DNA of 64,000 bases from Defluviitaleaceae bacterium (GTDB lineage Bacteria; Bacillota; Clostridia; Lachnospirales; WRAX01): contig WRAC01000001.1 of assembly GCA_009780415.1 (NCBI GenBank), positions 79,049 through 143,048 of the forward strand. Reading direction: 5' to 3'. Below, in pieces: positions 15,464-24,114 of this stretch. Position 1 is the first letter of the stretch; each line of letters starts with the position of its first letter. The position numbers and the translations under genes are program-made. The notes below the pieces were generated by a model. The model did not search any database and had not been told where the DNA came from. It saw only the letters and a list, made by a program, of their open reading frames with translations.

Positions 15464-16765
15464 ATGCGAAATTTCCACAATCTACGAAAGCGCGAGTTTA
15501 TGCCGTTTTCGCTGATGATATGTGTGAACCTTGCGTTGCTTGCTTTGGGCTTTATTGCGGACGGGCCGGCTGAAACCTGGGCCGGCTTCACGCGGATTAT
15601 CCAATCCCGGTCTATCCTCGTCACCGACTATATATATATAGGCGGCATCGGCGCGACGCTGATGAACGTGTCCATCGTGGGCCTGGCCTGCACCGTCATG
15701 CTTATCCGGCTGGGACTGAAACCCGGCGGCGCGAACGTCATGGCGGTTTGGATGTCCATGGGCTTTGCGTTCTTCGGCAAAAACGTGTTCAACATGATAC
15801 CGCTGACCATCGGCGTCTGGCTTTATTCCAGGTACGTCAAACACCCGTTCTCCCAGCATTATCTGGGCGCGATGCTCGTCTCAACCCTCTCGCCCACCAT
15901 CTCCGAGATCGCGTTCATGGGCGTTTACAGCCGCTTTATCGAGATTCCGGCGGGTATCGCAATGGGCTTCTTCATCGGCTTCATCTTCCCCGTCATATCC
16001 GCCGAATCCGTTAAGACGCACAACGGCTTCAACCTCTACAACATGGGCTTCGCGGGCGGCGTGGTCGCCACCGTCCTAGCCACGGGCTACCGCAACCTGG
16101 GCATACCCGTGCGCCCCGCCTCGTACTGGTCAAGCGGAAACAACGTATTTATGGCAGCTTTACTGTACTCCATCTCAGCTTTAGTCCTTCTCATCGGATT
16201 ATTTTTTGATTCAACCACAAAAAGCGCAAAAAAACACAAAAAAGAGCCGATCCTGAAAAACCTGCGCGGTTTCAGGCGTATTCACGGCCACAGCGGCAGG
16301 CTCCTCACCGACTACTACCAAATGTACGAAAACAGCATATACATAAACATGGCCTGCCTCTGCGCTTTCGGCACAACCATCGTCCTGATTCTGGGCGCGC
16401 AGCTCTCCGGCCCGGCCGTCGCGGGCATCCTGACCATGATGGCCTTCGGCTCCCTCGGCAAGCACATGCGCAACGTCACGCCCATCATCATCGGCGCGAT
16501 CCTCTCCGACTTCGCCAACAACCTCGACCCCGCCGCCCCCGTAAACATCGTCGCCATCCTCTTCTCAACGGGCCTCGCGCCCCTCGCCGGCGCATACGGC
16601 CCAATCTGGGGCATCATCGCCGGGTTCCTGCACGTAAACGTCGCCACCTACATCGGGAGCCTAAACAGCGGCCTGAACCTCTACAACAACGGCTTCGCGG
16701 CGACCTTCGTAGTCATGTTCCTGCTGCCCGTCATAACGATATTTAAAAAGGGAGAAAAGTATTAA
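15464..16765 (+). CDS. DUF1576 polytopic membrane protein
   Basis: A 433-residue integral membrane protein with about ten to twelve hydrophobic helices. It contains two similar halves: the phrase HNGFNLYNMGFAGGVVAT in the first half is echoed by SGLNLYNNGFAATFVVM at the end, and each half carries a SEIAFMG or SDFANNLDP type helix break. This duplicated pattern is that of DUF1576 proteins of Firmicutes, presumed transporters of unknown substrate. It is preceded by a consensus promoter and stands alone. Codon use is GC-rich compared with the prophage. Confidence 0.85.
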   Translation: MRNFHNLRKREFMPFSLMICVNLALLALGFIADGPAETWAGFTRIIQSRSILVTDYIYIGGIGATLMNVSIVGLACTVMLIRLGLKPGGANVMAVWMSMGFAFFGKNVFNMIPLTIGVWLYSRYVKHPFSQHYLGAMLVSTLSPTISEIAFMGVYSRFIEIPAGIAMGFFIGFIFPVISAESVKTHNGFNLYNMGFAGGVVATVLATGYRNLGIPVRPASYWSSGNNVFMAALLYSISALVLLIGLFFDSTTKSAKKHKKEPILKNLRGFRRIHGHSGRLLTDYYQMYENSIYINMACLCAFGTTIVLILGAQLSGPAVAGILTMMAFGSLGKHMRNVTPIIIGAILSDFANNLDPAAPVNIVAILFSTGLAPLAGAYGPIWGIIAGFLHVNVATYIGSLNSGLNLYNNGFAATFVVMFLLPVITIFKKGEKY

Positions 16766-16791
16766 AAAGGGAGGATTGCTCCTCCCCGGGT

Positions 16792-18249
16792 CTAATTAAC
16801 TCTCGCCCTAAAATATCTCCCATACTTCGTAAAAACATAAACCGTATGCGAAGCCTCGTCCATCGACAGCCAAATCCCCTCATCCGCGGGCGGCACGGCA
16901 TACGAATACACCCTCCCCGCCCCTTCATCCCAAATGACCACCGAAATCCCGCGTTCGCGCTTCTCGGGCGTTGGCCGCACATTATGACGCGTACCCAGCG
17001 TATATTCATAAAACGTCGTATTATCCTGCGTTTTCGAGCGTCCCGTCGGCGTAAGCGTGTTCTGCTCAACGTACGGGGCGTACAAGCCCGCCCCCTCCAC
17101 GCGTCCGTGGGTCTTGTACGCGATCCTGCCGCCCAGGCTCCATGCCGCCATAAACTCGGATTCCTCGTACCACAACCGCACCTCCCCGTCAACCGCCGCC
17201 GCCGGGTCGTTTACGATAACGTAATACCGCCCGTCGTCGCCGCGCTCATAGCCCACTACAACCAGCAAATGCCCGAAAGTCCGGCGTATCGGCGCGTTCG
17301 TGACGATGGGCAAATCCCCCGGCACATCGGCGTTTTGCTTGTACCTGACGCTTGTGATCACGGGGTTGCCGTTCATCAGCTCCCATTTTATATCCTCTAT
17401 GCCCGCGCAATACTCTATGTACGACGCAAACCCGTACGACGCGATAAAAGCCGCGTTAAACACCCAGTTGCCGTAACCGTCGTAAGCCGTGTCCAGCACG
17501 CCCATCGCCGCCATTTCGGGCAGGACGCTCACGCCCCTCCAATCCAGCACCATTGCGGCGGAGACAGGGCTGCACACCCGCGTGTGGAATTGCGGGTCGC
17601 GCGTGGTCTGCGCGATGGGCCTTACGTTCAGCGTCCCGGTGTAATCCGCGATGGCCGCCAGGGCTTCCGCGTCAAAGGGGGAATGCGCCGCAAGCGCCGC
17701 CCCCTCAAGCGTATTGCGGAACGTAGCCGCCACCAGCCGCACCGACGGCGCAGCCCTGCCGTCCTCCGTATAAAAAACGAGCCTGTACCTGTACGCGTCC
17801 GCTTCCTTGCCGCCAATAACCGTGATAATGTCCACGTCAACAAAAGCGGCGCCCCTTTCATCTTCGGGGGTCGGCGGCGCGGAGGTACTGTCCCCCGCAG
17901 TCGTCCATTTGGCAATCTTCAGCCAGTCCGTCCAGACGCCTTCAACGCGCACCGTAGCTTCGGCGGTAATCCAGGTTTTTGCCGGGGTATCGGCGTTCCA
18001 GGACAGCACCATGCGCGTGAATCCCGGGGTTTCAAACTCCGCCGATTCGAATGCGCCGCTGACTGGGAACATACCCAAAGCGCCCGGTTTCAGGCGGATC
18101 TGCCCGTCCTCAAACTCTGTCTGTAAAAAAGTGCCGTTCTCAAAGTCCGCGTACGTACTATGCAAAATAATCCCTCCCTGAGCCATTACGGGCATGCAAA
18201 CAAAAACTAATAATATTACAACAAACGAAACCGCTATTTTACCGGACAT
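16792..18249 (-). CDS. Secreted C39-like cysteine peptidase
   Basis: About 485 residues starting at ATG 18249. An N-terminal signal peptide (KIAVSFVVILLVFVCMPVMA, then QGG) is followed by a beta-rich region and, near residues 220-370, a peptidase_C39_2 domain: HTRVCSPVSAAMVLDW gives the catalytic cysteine, FGHLLVVVGYERG the histidine and IVNDPAA the aspartate. It is therefore probably an active exported papain-fold peptidase. The start follows the TAG of a 35-residue peptide gene by one base, so it is translated as the last gene of a coupled chain beginning with the cobalamin adenosyltransferase. The substrate is unknown. Confidence 0.85.
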   Translation of the reverse strand: MSGKIAVSFVVILLVFVCMPVMAQGGIILHSTYADFENGTFLQTEFEDGQIRLKPGALGMFPVSGAFESAEFETPGFTRMVLSWNADTPAKTWITAEATVRVEGVWTDWLKIAKWTTAGDSTSAPPTPEDERGAAFVDVDIITVIGGKEADAYRYRLVFYTEDGRAAPSVRLVAATFRNTLEGAALAAHSPFDAEALAAIADYTGTLNVRPIAQTTRDPQFHTRVCSPVSAAMVLDWRGVSVLPEMAAMGVLDTAYDGYGNWVFNAAFIASYGFASYIEYCAGIEDIKWELMNGNPVITSVRYKQNADVPGDLPIVTNAPIRRTFGHLLVVVGYERGDDGRYYVIVNDPAAAVDGEVRLWYEESEFMAAWSLGGRIAYKTHGRVEGAGLYAPYVEQNTLTPTGRSKTQDNTTFYEYTLGTRHNVRPTPEKRERGISVVIWDEGAGRVYSYAVPPADEGIWLSMDEASHTVYVFTKYGRYFRARVN

Positions 18250-18250
18250 T

Positions 18251-18358
18251 CTACCGTCCGACGGCAAAAGCCGCAATCGACCCGGCAAGCATCGCCAAAG
18301 CCAGCAGCACCGCGATAGTCATAGCAATTATACGCTTACGGCGTTCTTTCCTATGCAT
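18251..18358 (-). CDS. 35-residue single-span membrane peptide
   Basis: Not in the ORF track. ATG 18358 is preceded by GGAGATAAATA and shares its A with the stop of the gene before (TAATG). The product begins MHRKERRKRIIAMTIAVLLA and carries one hydrophobic helix after a strongly basic N-terminus, so it should insert in the membrane with its N-terminus inside or act as a leader. It stops one base before the peptidase start. Its role may be purely translational coupling, or it may assist the peptidase. Confidence 0.6.
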   Translation of the reverse strand: MHRKERRKRIIAMTIAVLLALAMLAGSIAAFAVGR

Positions 18359-18525
18359 TATTTATCTCCTTCGTAAGGGCGGCTCTCGCGGCTGCCCGAG
18401 TTGGATAAATCCCCGGCTAAACTGGCTATGGCTTTCTTAGTATCTTCCAATTCCTCAATGGTCTTACATTTTCCAATCATTTCCAAAACCATAACCATTA
18501 TCGCTTTAAATTGAAAATCCGTCAT
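18358..18525 (-). CDS. 55-residue unknown protein
   Basis: ATG 18525 overlaps the stop of the adenosyltransferase gene (ATGA) with GGGGAAGG upstream. The product, opening MTDFQFKAIMVMVLEMIGKC, is mostly helical with a charged second half (EELEDTKKAIASL). The ORF-track version starts far upstream in another gene. A similar-sized helical protein lies at 24115-24249. No known domain recognised. Confidence 0.6.
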   Translation of the reverse strand: MTDFQFKAIMVMVLEMIGKCKTIEELEDTKKAIASLAGDLSNSGSRESRPYEGDK

Positions 18526-19037
18526 TTGCCTTCCCCTCCGGCCTCTCTTACCGATAAAACAAACAAATAATCCGAAAGCCTGTTGATATACGCCAGCGCG
18601 TCCACCGACAGCGGATACTCCCAGCCGATTGTGCAAAGCGCCCTTTCAGCCCGCCTTACCACCGTCCGCGCGATATGGGCGCAAGCAGAGACCTCGTTTA
18701 CCCCCGGCAAATCGAAGCAAGTCTCCCCGCTCCAGCTCCCGGCAATCGCGTCGATCCTTTTCTCAATCTCCAGCTCCAGCCCCGCGGGAAAGGGATATTT
18801 ATCCATTTCCTTGCCGCCCAGAGCGGCGCAGTGGGACATCAGCACGATCAGATCCTTCTGTATTTGCTCAATAAAAGCCTTTTCATCCCCGGAAACCTTG
18901 CATTTCAACATACCAAGCCACGCGCTGACCTCGTCCAGCTCGCCCAGCGCCCTGAACCTGTCCGCGTCCTTATGCAGGCGCATGCCGCCCAGCAGCTCAG
19001 ATTGCCCGTAATCGCCGAGTTTTGTGTAAATCTTCAT
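18522..19037 (-). CDS. ATP:cob(I)alamin adenosyltransferase, PduO type
   Basis: This 171-residue enzyme transfers the adenosyl group of ATP to cob(I)alamin to make coenzyme B12. The N-terminal MKIYTKLGDYGQSELLGG corresponds to the ATP-binding TKxGDxGxTxLxGG motif, with the usual Thr of the last part replaced by Glu-Leu. The helical part has LGELDEVSAWLG and the C-terminal RTVVRRAER...YINRLSDYLFVL signature. Size is normal. It heads a four-gene coupled chain that ends in a secreted peptidase, an unusual combination that gives no clue to which B12 enzyme is served. Confidence 0.9.
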   Translation of the reverse strand: MKIYTKLGDYGQSELLGGMRLHKDADRFRALGELDEVSAWLGMLKCKVSGDEKAFIEQIQKDLIVLMSHCAALGGKEMDKYPFPAGLELEIEKRIDAIAGSWSGETCFDLPGVNEVSACAHIARTVVRRAERALCTIGWEYPLSVDALAYINRLSDYLFVLSVREAGGEGK

Positions 19038-19078
19038 GTTATCACCCTTTTATATATTAACATACATTTTAAGCACTA

Positions 19079-20107
19079 TCAACCCTTCCGCGCCACAATC
19101 AAATCCCTCTTTATCGCCTGGTCAACCCTATGCGTAAAATCATCAAACGGATACTCCGTCAAAACTTCAAACCCAGCGCCGCGTACAACATCGGCAAGCT
19201 CCGCCTTTTTGGTGGTAAACTCATTAAAGGCAAAAACCAGCGCGCCGCCTCGCGCAAGAACCGCAAACAGCTTATCCGCGACGCTTTCAACCAGGGGAAC
19301 GGCGTTCCTCGTTTTACCCGCGCTTTTATGCTGAACCCCATAGGGCAAATCAGCCGCAATTATATCTATTGAACCGTTCTTAATAAAATCCAGGCACACG
19401 GCGCAATCACCCGTATACAGACTGTAATTCTGGCGTACCTTTCTATCAAAATCCTCTTTATTGCTTGCGAACTCCGCGTGGACGGCATCCGCAGCCTTAC
19501 GCCCCTGCTTATCCGCGCGCTTTTCCTGCCTGAATTTATGCTTGTAACGCCCCTCTTGCAAATATTTCTCAAAAAATACATTCGCTTCGGAAGCGTTTTT
19601 CTCTATCTCAATGCCCACGGCGTCCATACCCCGGGCAATGCCCTCAAACAAAACCGTCCCGCGGCCCGCCACCGGGTCAAGGAGCCTTAGCTTCCGGCCC
19701 GCAAGCGCCATGGCCGCTCCGCTGGCTACTGACGGCGCAAGCGCCATGGCCGCATTAACCATCAGCCGCACAAACCGCTCGTTTGTCTTACCGGTATATT
19801 TTAAAATCGTGTTGATATTCTCGGGAAAAGCGTACCCGGCATCCGCATAAACCGGCAGAAGCTTGCCGCCATGCAGCTCAAACAGCGCAAGGAAGAACGA
19901 CAGCCCCGCGATTTCAGCAAGCGCCGCCGCATCGGCCGGGCCCTCCGCCCGAAAGCCGAGGTACGCAACCCCCGCCAGCTCCATAAACTCTATATCGGTA
20001 AAATTCCTCTTGCTTGTAACAATTTCAAACTCTTTCCTCATAATATCCCGCGCCGCGCCGAAATAAACGCGGTTAAACCCGGGATTTAACAATAACGCAT
20101 AGCGCAT
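19079..20107 (-). CDS. Putative RNA/DNA methyltransferase (UPF0020/TRM11-like)
   Basis: A 342-residue S-adenosylmethionine-dependent methylase. The SAM pocket is LLDPVAGRGTVLFEGI near residue 145, and the catalytic motif is DLPYG near 255, an (N/D)PPY variant. The N-terminal 130 residues probably form a substrate-binding domain but are not a clear THUMP domain. Start ATG 20107 is fixed by AGGAGG six bases upstream; the ORF track runs a further 53 codons into a repeat element and is wrong. The likely substrate is guanine in tRNA or rRNA, by family. Confidence 0.8.
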   Translation of the reverse strand: MRYALLLNPGFNRVYFGAARDIMRKEFEIVTSKRNFTDIEFMELAGVAYLGFRAEGPADAAALAEIAGLSFFLALFELHGGKLLPVYADAGYAFPENINTILKYTGKTNERFVRLMVNAAMALAPSVASGAAMALAGRKLRLLDPVAGRGTVLFEGIARGMDAVGIEIEKNASEANVFFEKYLQEGRYKHKFRQEKRADKQGRKAADAVHAEFASNKEDFDRKVRQNYSLYTGDCAVCLDFIKNGSIDIIAADLPYGVQHKSAGKTRNAVPLVESVADKLFAVLARGGALVFAFNEFTTKKAELADVVRGAGFEVLTEYPFDDFTHRVDQAIKRDLIVARKG

Positions 20108-20130
20108 GAAAGTCCTCCTGCCCGCTTCGG

Positions 20131-20250
20131 CTGTCCCATACCGAAACGCGTGGGGTGGGGCGGGCCGCCGCGTACGCGGCGTGTGCGCCTGCGGCGCACA
20201 GCGCGGGAACCGCGCGCCCGCCCCACCCCACGCGTTTCGGTATGGGACAG
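20131..20250. repeat. 120-bp perfect cloverleaf-like inverted-repeat element
   Basis: A 34-base perfect terminal inverted repeat (CTGTCCCATACCGAAACGCG... and its complement) encloses three more perfect hairpins: GCCGCGTACGCGGC, TGTGCGCC-TGC-GGCGCACA and GCGCGG-GAA-CCGCGC. Very GC-rich inside. It separates the methylase gene from the gene before it. Confidence 0.95.
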
Positions 20251-20276
20251 CAAGGTTCATCGTCAAAGATTCATCG

Positions 20277-21104
20277 TCAAGTATAAAACTTCACCTTACC
20301 GGCCGCATATTCGGCCAATTCATTCTGTTCATCCAGTTCATGCGCCTTTGCGAACCGCTTCGCCGCCGCCTTATAAAACCCGGCGTTGAAGTGCATCACC
20401 CCGATATTATAAACCATCGCCGCCCGCTTTTTCCTGTTAACAAGCTGGATACACAAATGCGCAATCCCGGCAAGCACCAGCGCCGCGCCGCCCAGCACAA
20501 CGTACTGGCTGTCCAGCAAAAGCCCCGACAGCGCCGCCGGAATCCCCAGCACCAGAATCAGAACATTCACCCCGAATTTCCCATAAGGCAGCGACGCGGC
20601 GGGGGTTTTATCAATCTTTTCCTTAACCTCGGGGCTAAAGGCCCTTGCCGCCGTTTCGCGCTTCAATTTCTCGGGCTTTTTGCGCGGCTTCTCAACAACC
20701 GTTTCCGGCGGCAGGATCCTATATTCCTCAATCCTTCGATCCTTTATCTTAAAAACAATATGGATGTCGCGCTTTAAATTATTCCCGCCCTTGGAACGCA
20801 CCTTCCGCGTGATGGTCAGTATGTAATAAATCCCTTCCTCGTAAGGGTCGGTGGGCTTCATAACGATCATGTTCTTAGCCGTGTCATAGGTAATCTCGGT
20901 ATCAAGGATATAACCGTTCGTCTCGGTAACGGTCATGCTCTTGTGCGACACCGTCACCGGGTCAAGGACGATATTAAACTTAATGAACCACAAAACCGGC
21001 CCGCTCAGGTCGTTCAGGCGCACCTTAACACGCCCCGCCAGCTCCGGGTCGCTGATCCCAACGCGTATCTTCTCTCCCCTGACAATATGCTTATTATCAC
21101 CCAT
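20277..21104 (-). CDS. Membrane protein with Ig-like N-domain and TPR-like tail, hypothetical
   Basis: A 275-residue protein. The first 120 residues read as a beta-sandwich (NDLSGPVLWFIKFN..., TDPYEEGIYYILTITRK) like the bacterial Ig or SbsA type. A basic linker follows, then two hydrophobic helices near 175-215 (NVLILVLGIPAALSG and VVLGGAALVLAGIAH) and a helical end (GFYKAAAKRFAKAHELDEQN) resembling one TPR unit. There is no signal peptide, so the N-terminal domain is probably cytoplasmic. The upstream heptamer repeats leave no clear ribosome site before ATG 21104, so the true start may be slightly downstream. Function unknown. Confidence 0.65.
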   Translation of the reverse strand: MGDNKHIVRGEKIRVGISDPELAGRVKVRLNDLSGPVLWFIKFNIVLDPVTVSHKSMTVTETNGYILDTEITYDTAKNMIVMKPTDPYEEGIYYILTITRKVRSKGGNNLKRDIHIVFKIKDRRIEEYRILPPETVVEKPRKKPEKLKRETAARAFSPEVKEKIDKTPAASLPYGKFGVNVLILVLGIPAALSGLLLDSQYVVLGGAALVLAGIAHLCIQLVNRKKRAAMVYNIGVMHFNAGFYKAAAKRFAKAHELDEQNELAEYAAGKVKFYT

Positions 21105-21113
21105 AGCAAGAGC

Positions 21114-21148
21114 AGTTAATAGTTAATAGGCAATAGGCAATAGGTAAA
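21114..21148. repeat. Heptanucleotide tandem array, five units
   Basis: AGTTAAT AGTTAAT AGGCAAT AGGCAAT AGGTAAA. It contains the galM stop codon and lies just before the next gene. The same heptamer family recurs reversed at 22747. Confidence 0.85.
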
Positions 21149-22111
21149 TTCAAAGGCGATTCTGTGTCTATATTCTTCGCCGGCTTTTAGCAGGCCGCCC
21201 GGGAATTGGGTTATGTTGGGCTTATTGGGGTAATATTGCGGCTCCAGGCACATTCCGCTGTTTTTATTGTAAATTTGGCCGCCGCGCCCTTTATGCTCAG
21301 TCATCTTTTCCGACACATAAAGCTGTATGCACGGCAAATCCGTATGCACGCGCAGGACGCGCCCGGTGTCGGGGCAAAGAACCTCCGCCGCCGGGTTTTC
21401 CCCGTCAAAGACGTAGTTCAGGTCATAATCGTCCCTTGCCACATCCCTCACGGCCCTGAAATCATACACCGTACCCTCAACCGGCAGCACCTCGCCCGTC
21501 GGGATCTGCCCCTCGCCAAGCGGCGTATACGCCCCGGCGTTCAGCCTTAACCTGTGCGACAGCACATTGCCCTCCCCGCGCAGGTTAAAATATGCATGGT
21601 TGGTCATACTCACATATGTATCCTTATCCGAAACCGCGAAAAAGTCCATAACCACGCTGTTTCCGTCCAGCCGTACCGTTATCTCCGCGTCCAGGTTCCC
21701 CGGATACCCCATTTCCCCGTCGGGGCTGTGCAGCTTCAGCTTCACACCGTTTTCCAGCGCCTCCGCGTCCCATATCCGTTTGTTCCAGTTCCCGCCGCCG
21801 TGCAGGTGGTTAAGCCCCTCATTGGCACAAAGCTTATGCCGGGCGCCGTTAAGCTCAAACCCAGCCCCGCCGATCCGGTTCGAGTACCGCCCGACCATCG
21901 CGCCCACATAGGCATTGTCCGCCAAATACTCATCCGCGGTATCATACCCCAGGCACACCTCACCCGGGTTCCCGTCCCTGTCCGGCGCGGTTATGGACGT
22001 TATAATCCCGCCCAAATCCGACACCGTAAACCCAACCTTCTCACCCTTCACGGAAAAAAGCCTGACCGTCCGCCCGTCAGGCATTTTCCCCCAATCCTTA
22101 ACAGTTACCAT
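21116..22111 (-). CDS. galM: Aldose 1-epimerase (galactose mutarotase)
   Basis: Interconverts the alpha and beta anomers of galactose and related sugars in the cytoplasm. Family marks: GGNWNKRIWDAE with the first catalytic region, TNHAYFNLRG with the catalytic histidine near residue 165, and SGMCLEPQYYPNKPN with the catalytic glutamate near residue 290. Size (331 residues) is normal. GGAGATGAGG precedes the ATG. The last twelve residues (FEFTYCLLPINY) are partly written by a heptanucleotide array that runs across the stop codon, so the natural end has been replaced. No gal operon surrounds it. Confidence 0.93.
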   Translation of the reverse strand: MVTVKDWGKMPDGRTVRLFSVKGEKVGFTVSDLGGIITSITAPDRDGNPGEVCLGYDTADEYLADNAYVGAMVGRYSNRIGGAGFELNGARHKLCANEGLNHLHGGGNWNKRIWDAEALENGVKLKLHSPDGEMGYPGNLDAEITVRLDGNSVVMDFFAVSDKDTYVSMTNHAYFNLRGEGNVLSHRLRLNAGAYTPLGEGQIPTGEVLPVEGTVYDFRAVRDVARDDYDLNYVFDGENPAAEVLCPDTGRVLRVHTDLPCIQLYVSEKMTEHKGRGGQIYNKNSGMCLEPQYYPNKPNITQFPGGLLKAGEEYRHRIAFEFTYCLLPINY

Positions 22112-22195
22112 ATCCTCATCTCCTCAAAAACGATACTCACCATTAGTATTATAATCCAAAGCCCCAATTTATTCAACCACGGAATCGAACGCATT

Positions 22196-22687
22196 CTATA
22201 CATGCTTCTCATAAATCCGCCCGCCCTCATTCGGCTCAATTTTACCCGTGTCTATATAATCCATCGATTTCCAAAAAAATCCATTACCCACAATGTCTGT
22301 CAAATAAATGCCTTTTATATTATGTTTTTTAAGCTCTTCCTCGGCCTTGCTAACCATCGCTTTACCCAATCCAATCCCCCGCAGCTGTTTGTCGGCGTAT
22401 ATTTCCGACATATGCCCCCAGCCTTCATATCCGTCAGCATATCCGCGCACTTCCCCGCAATCCGGGTGGAAAGTGACAAAGCCCTTATACCCGCCGTCCA
22501 TTACGCATATAAAAGTTGTTTTCCCCCCAAAATACCTTTTAAAATGTTCAAAAAGCTCATCAAACGAATACGCCGGATAAAATAAATCCGGCTCCTCCCG
22601 GGAAATTTCCGCCTCATACCTTTGATACAAAGGCAGCAGCTCCATCATCATATCTTCATCCCCCATATCCAACTCAACAAACTTCAC
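22196..22687 (-). CDS. GNAT-family N-acetyltransferase
   Basis: A 163-residue acetyl-CoA-dependent transferase. The acetyl-CoA loop is seen as LRGIGLGKAMV (motif A, Q/RxxGxG/A) near residue 105, with the following helix and the MSEIYADKQ strand before it. The N-terminal half binds the acceptor, which cannot be told from sequence. Start GTG 22687 follows GGAGGG. The gene is downstream of glutamate dehydrogenase but a hairpin lies between them. Confidence 0.85.
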   Translation of the reverse strand: MKFVELDMGDEDMMMELLPLYQRYEAEISREEPDLFYPAYSFDELFEHFKRYFGGKTTFICVMDGGYKGFVTFHPDCGEVRGYADGYEGWGHMSEIYADKQLRGIGLGKAMVSKAEEELKKHNIKGIYLTDIVGNGFFWKSMDYIDTGKIEPNEGGRIYEKHV

Positions 22688-22714
22688 CCCGCACCCTCCT
22701 CTTAAAACCGCACT

Positions 22715-22746
22715 AAAACCCCCAAAAAAAATCTTTCAGGGGTTTT
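22715..22746 (-). terminator. Terminator after glutamate dehydrogenase
   Basis: On the minus strand AAAACCCC and GGGGTTTT pair with a loop containing eight T. It sits between the heptamer array and the acetyltransferase gene. Confidence 0.55.
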
Positions 22747-22774
22747 GCCTATTACCTATTACCTGTTACCTATT
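22747..22774. repeat. Heptanucleotide tandem array, four units
   Basis: GCCTATT ACCTATT ACCTGTT ACCTATT, reverse complement of the AGGYAAT family at 21114. It lies just after the 3' end of the glutamate dehydrogenase gene. Confidence 0.85.
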
Positions 22775-22783
22775 TACCTGTTT

Positions 22784-24031
22784 TTAATACCATCCTCTCA
22801 GCTTCATAACCTGAGCGATCCTCTGAATCGAATACATATAAGCCGCCGTCCTAAGCGGCACGCCATGCTTCTCCTTCACCGCCCAGACAGCCGCGAACGC
22901 GTCCACCATCGCGCGCTCCTCTTTTTCCGCAACCTCGGCGTCGCTCCAGTAATATCCGTACAGATTCTGGCACCACTCAAAATACGAGACCGTCACGCCG
23001 CCCGCGTTCGCAAGGATATCCGGCACAACCGCAATGCCCTTATTCAGTAAAATCGCGTCCGCCTCAGGCGTTACCGGCCCGTTCGCGCCCTCGGCAATCA
23101 GCTTGACGTTGATTTTCGGCGCGTTATCCACCGTTATGGCGTTCTCCATCGCGCAAGGCAGCAAAACGTCGGCCTCCATCGCCCAAAACTCCTCCGGCGT
23201 AATCTCCTTAGCGCCGGGAAATCCCTTAATAGAGCCTTTATTGCCGTTCTTATATTCCAAAAGCTTTTTGCAATCTATCCCATTTTCATTGCAAAGCACG
23301 CAGTCCCACTCGCAGATTGCCGTAATAACGGCCCCCTGCGCCTCCGTGCAAAGCGCGGAATGCGAGCCCACGTTGCCAAAGCCCTGCAGCAGCACCTTCG
23401 CGCCCTTCATGTCAAAGCCCAGCTTCTTGCAGGCCTCGCGGACGGAAATCGCCACGCCAAGCCCCGTAGCCGCCGTGCGGCCCTTCGACCCGCCGAACTC
23501 CACCGGCTTGCCCGTAATAACGCCCAAAGCGCTGTGGCCCGATAACTTGCAATACTCGTCCACCATCCATGCCATAATCTGCCCGTTTGTGTTCACGTCC
23601 GGCGCGGGGATGTCCACCTTTTCGCCAAGCAGCTTATGCGTGGCCTGAACATAACCCCTCGACAGGCGCTCCTTCTCCCCCTCGCTGAGCGTCCCGGGAT
23701 CGACGCAGACGCCCCCCTTGCCGCCGCCGTAAGGCAGGCCCACAATGGCGCATTTTATCGTCATCCATGTCGCCAGCGCCTTTACCTCGTCGCCGTGCAC
23801 GCTGGGGTGGAAGCGGATGCCGCCCTTGTACGGGCCCAGCGCGTCGTTATGGTAACCGCGCCACGCGGTAAACACCTTCGTCGTGCCGTCGTCCATCCTG
23901 ACCGGGATGTTAACCTCAATCACCTTTTGCGGGTTCTTCAAGATCTCATAAACCGCCGGATCCGCGCCCAGCCTGCCGCAAGCGTCCTTTATCAGCGACT
24001 GCGCCGCCTGTAAAGGGTTTAACGTTTCCAT
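22784..24031 (-). CDS. gdhA: Glutamate dehydrogenase (NAD(P)-dependent)
   Basis: Catalyses reversible oxidative deamination of glutamate to 2-oxoglutarate and ammonia. The active-site section MTIKCAIVGLPYGGGKGGV carries the substrate lysine near residue 95, preceded by GGIRFHP. The dinucleotide fold shows LLQGFGNVGSHSA near residue 220, and the end of the protein has GGVTVSYFEW. At 415 residues this is the short hexameric type used by anaerobes in amino acid fermentation. Start ATG 24031 is chosen because GGAGGTG lies before it; the GTG three codons upstream overlaps that site. Confidence 0.95.
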   Translation of the reverse strand: METLNPLQAAQSLIKDACGRLGADPAVYEILKNPQKVIEVNIPVRMDDGTTKVFTAWRGYHNDALGPYKGGIRFHPSVHGDEVKALATWMTIKCAIVGLPYGGGKGGVCVDPGTLSEGEKERLSRGYVQATHKLLGEKVDIPAPDVNTNGQIMAWMVDEYCKLSGHSALGVITGKPVEFGGSKGRTAATGLGVAISVREACKKLGFDMKGAKVLLQGFGNVGSHSALCTEAQGAVITAICEWDCVLCNENGIDCKKLLEYKNGNKGSIKGFPGAKEITPEEFWAMEADVLLPCAMENAITVDNAPKINVKLIAEGANGPVTPEADAILLNKGIAVVPDILANAGGVTVSYFEWCQNLYGYYWSDAEVAEKEERAMVDAFAAVWAVKEKHGVPLRTAAYMYSIQRIAQVMKLRGWY

Positions 24032-24114
24032 ACTAAACACCTCCGTAAAAATTTATCTCATTTTATCAAAGAAAAACAATTTATTCAACCGCAAATATGG
24101 CGCGAGTAAACCCA

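Noticed and set aside
16846-18126. 426-codon plus-strand ORF opposite the C39-like peptidase
   Set aside because: Composition dominated by Arg, Pro and His, no start signal, and the minus-strand gene has a signal peptide and active-site motifs.
18522-19078. Cobalamin riboswitch before the adenosyltransferase gene
   Set aside because: The upstream gap is only about 40 bases and no B12-box-like sequence was seen.
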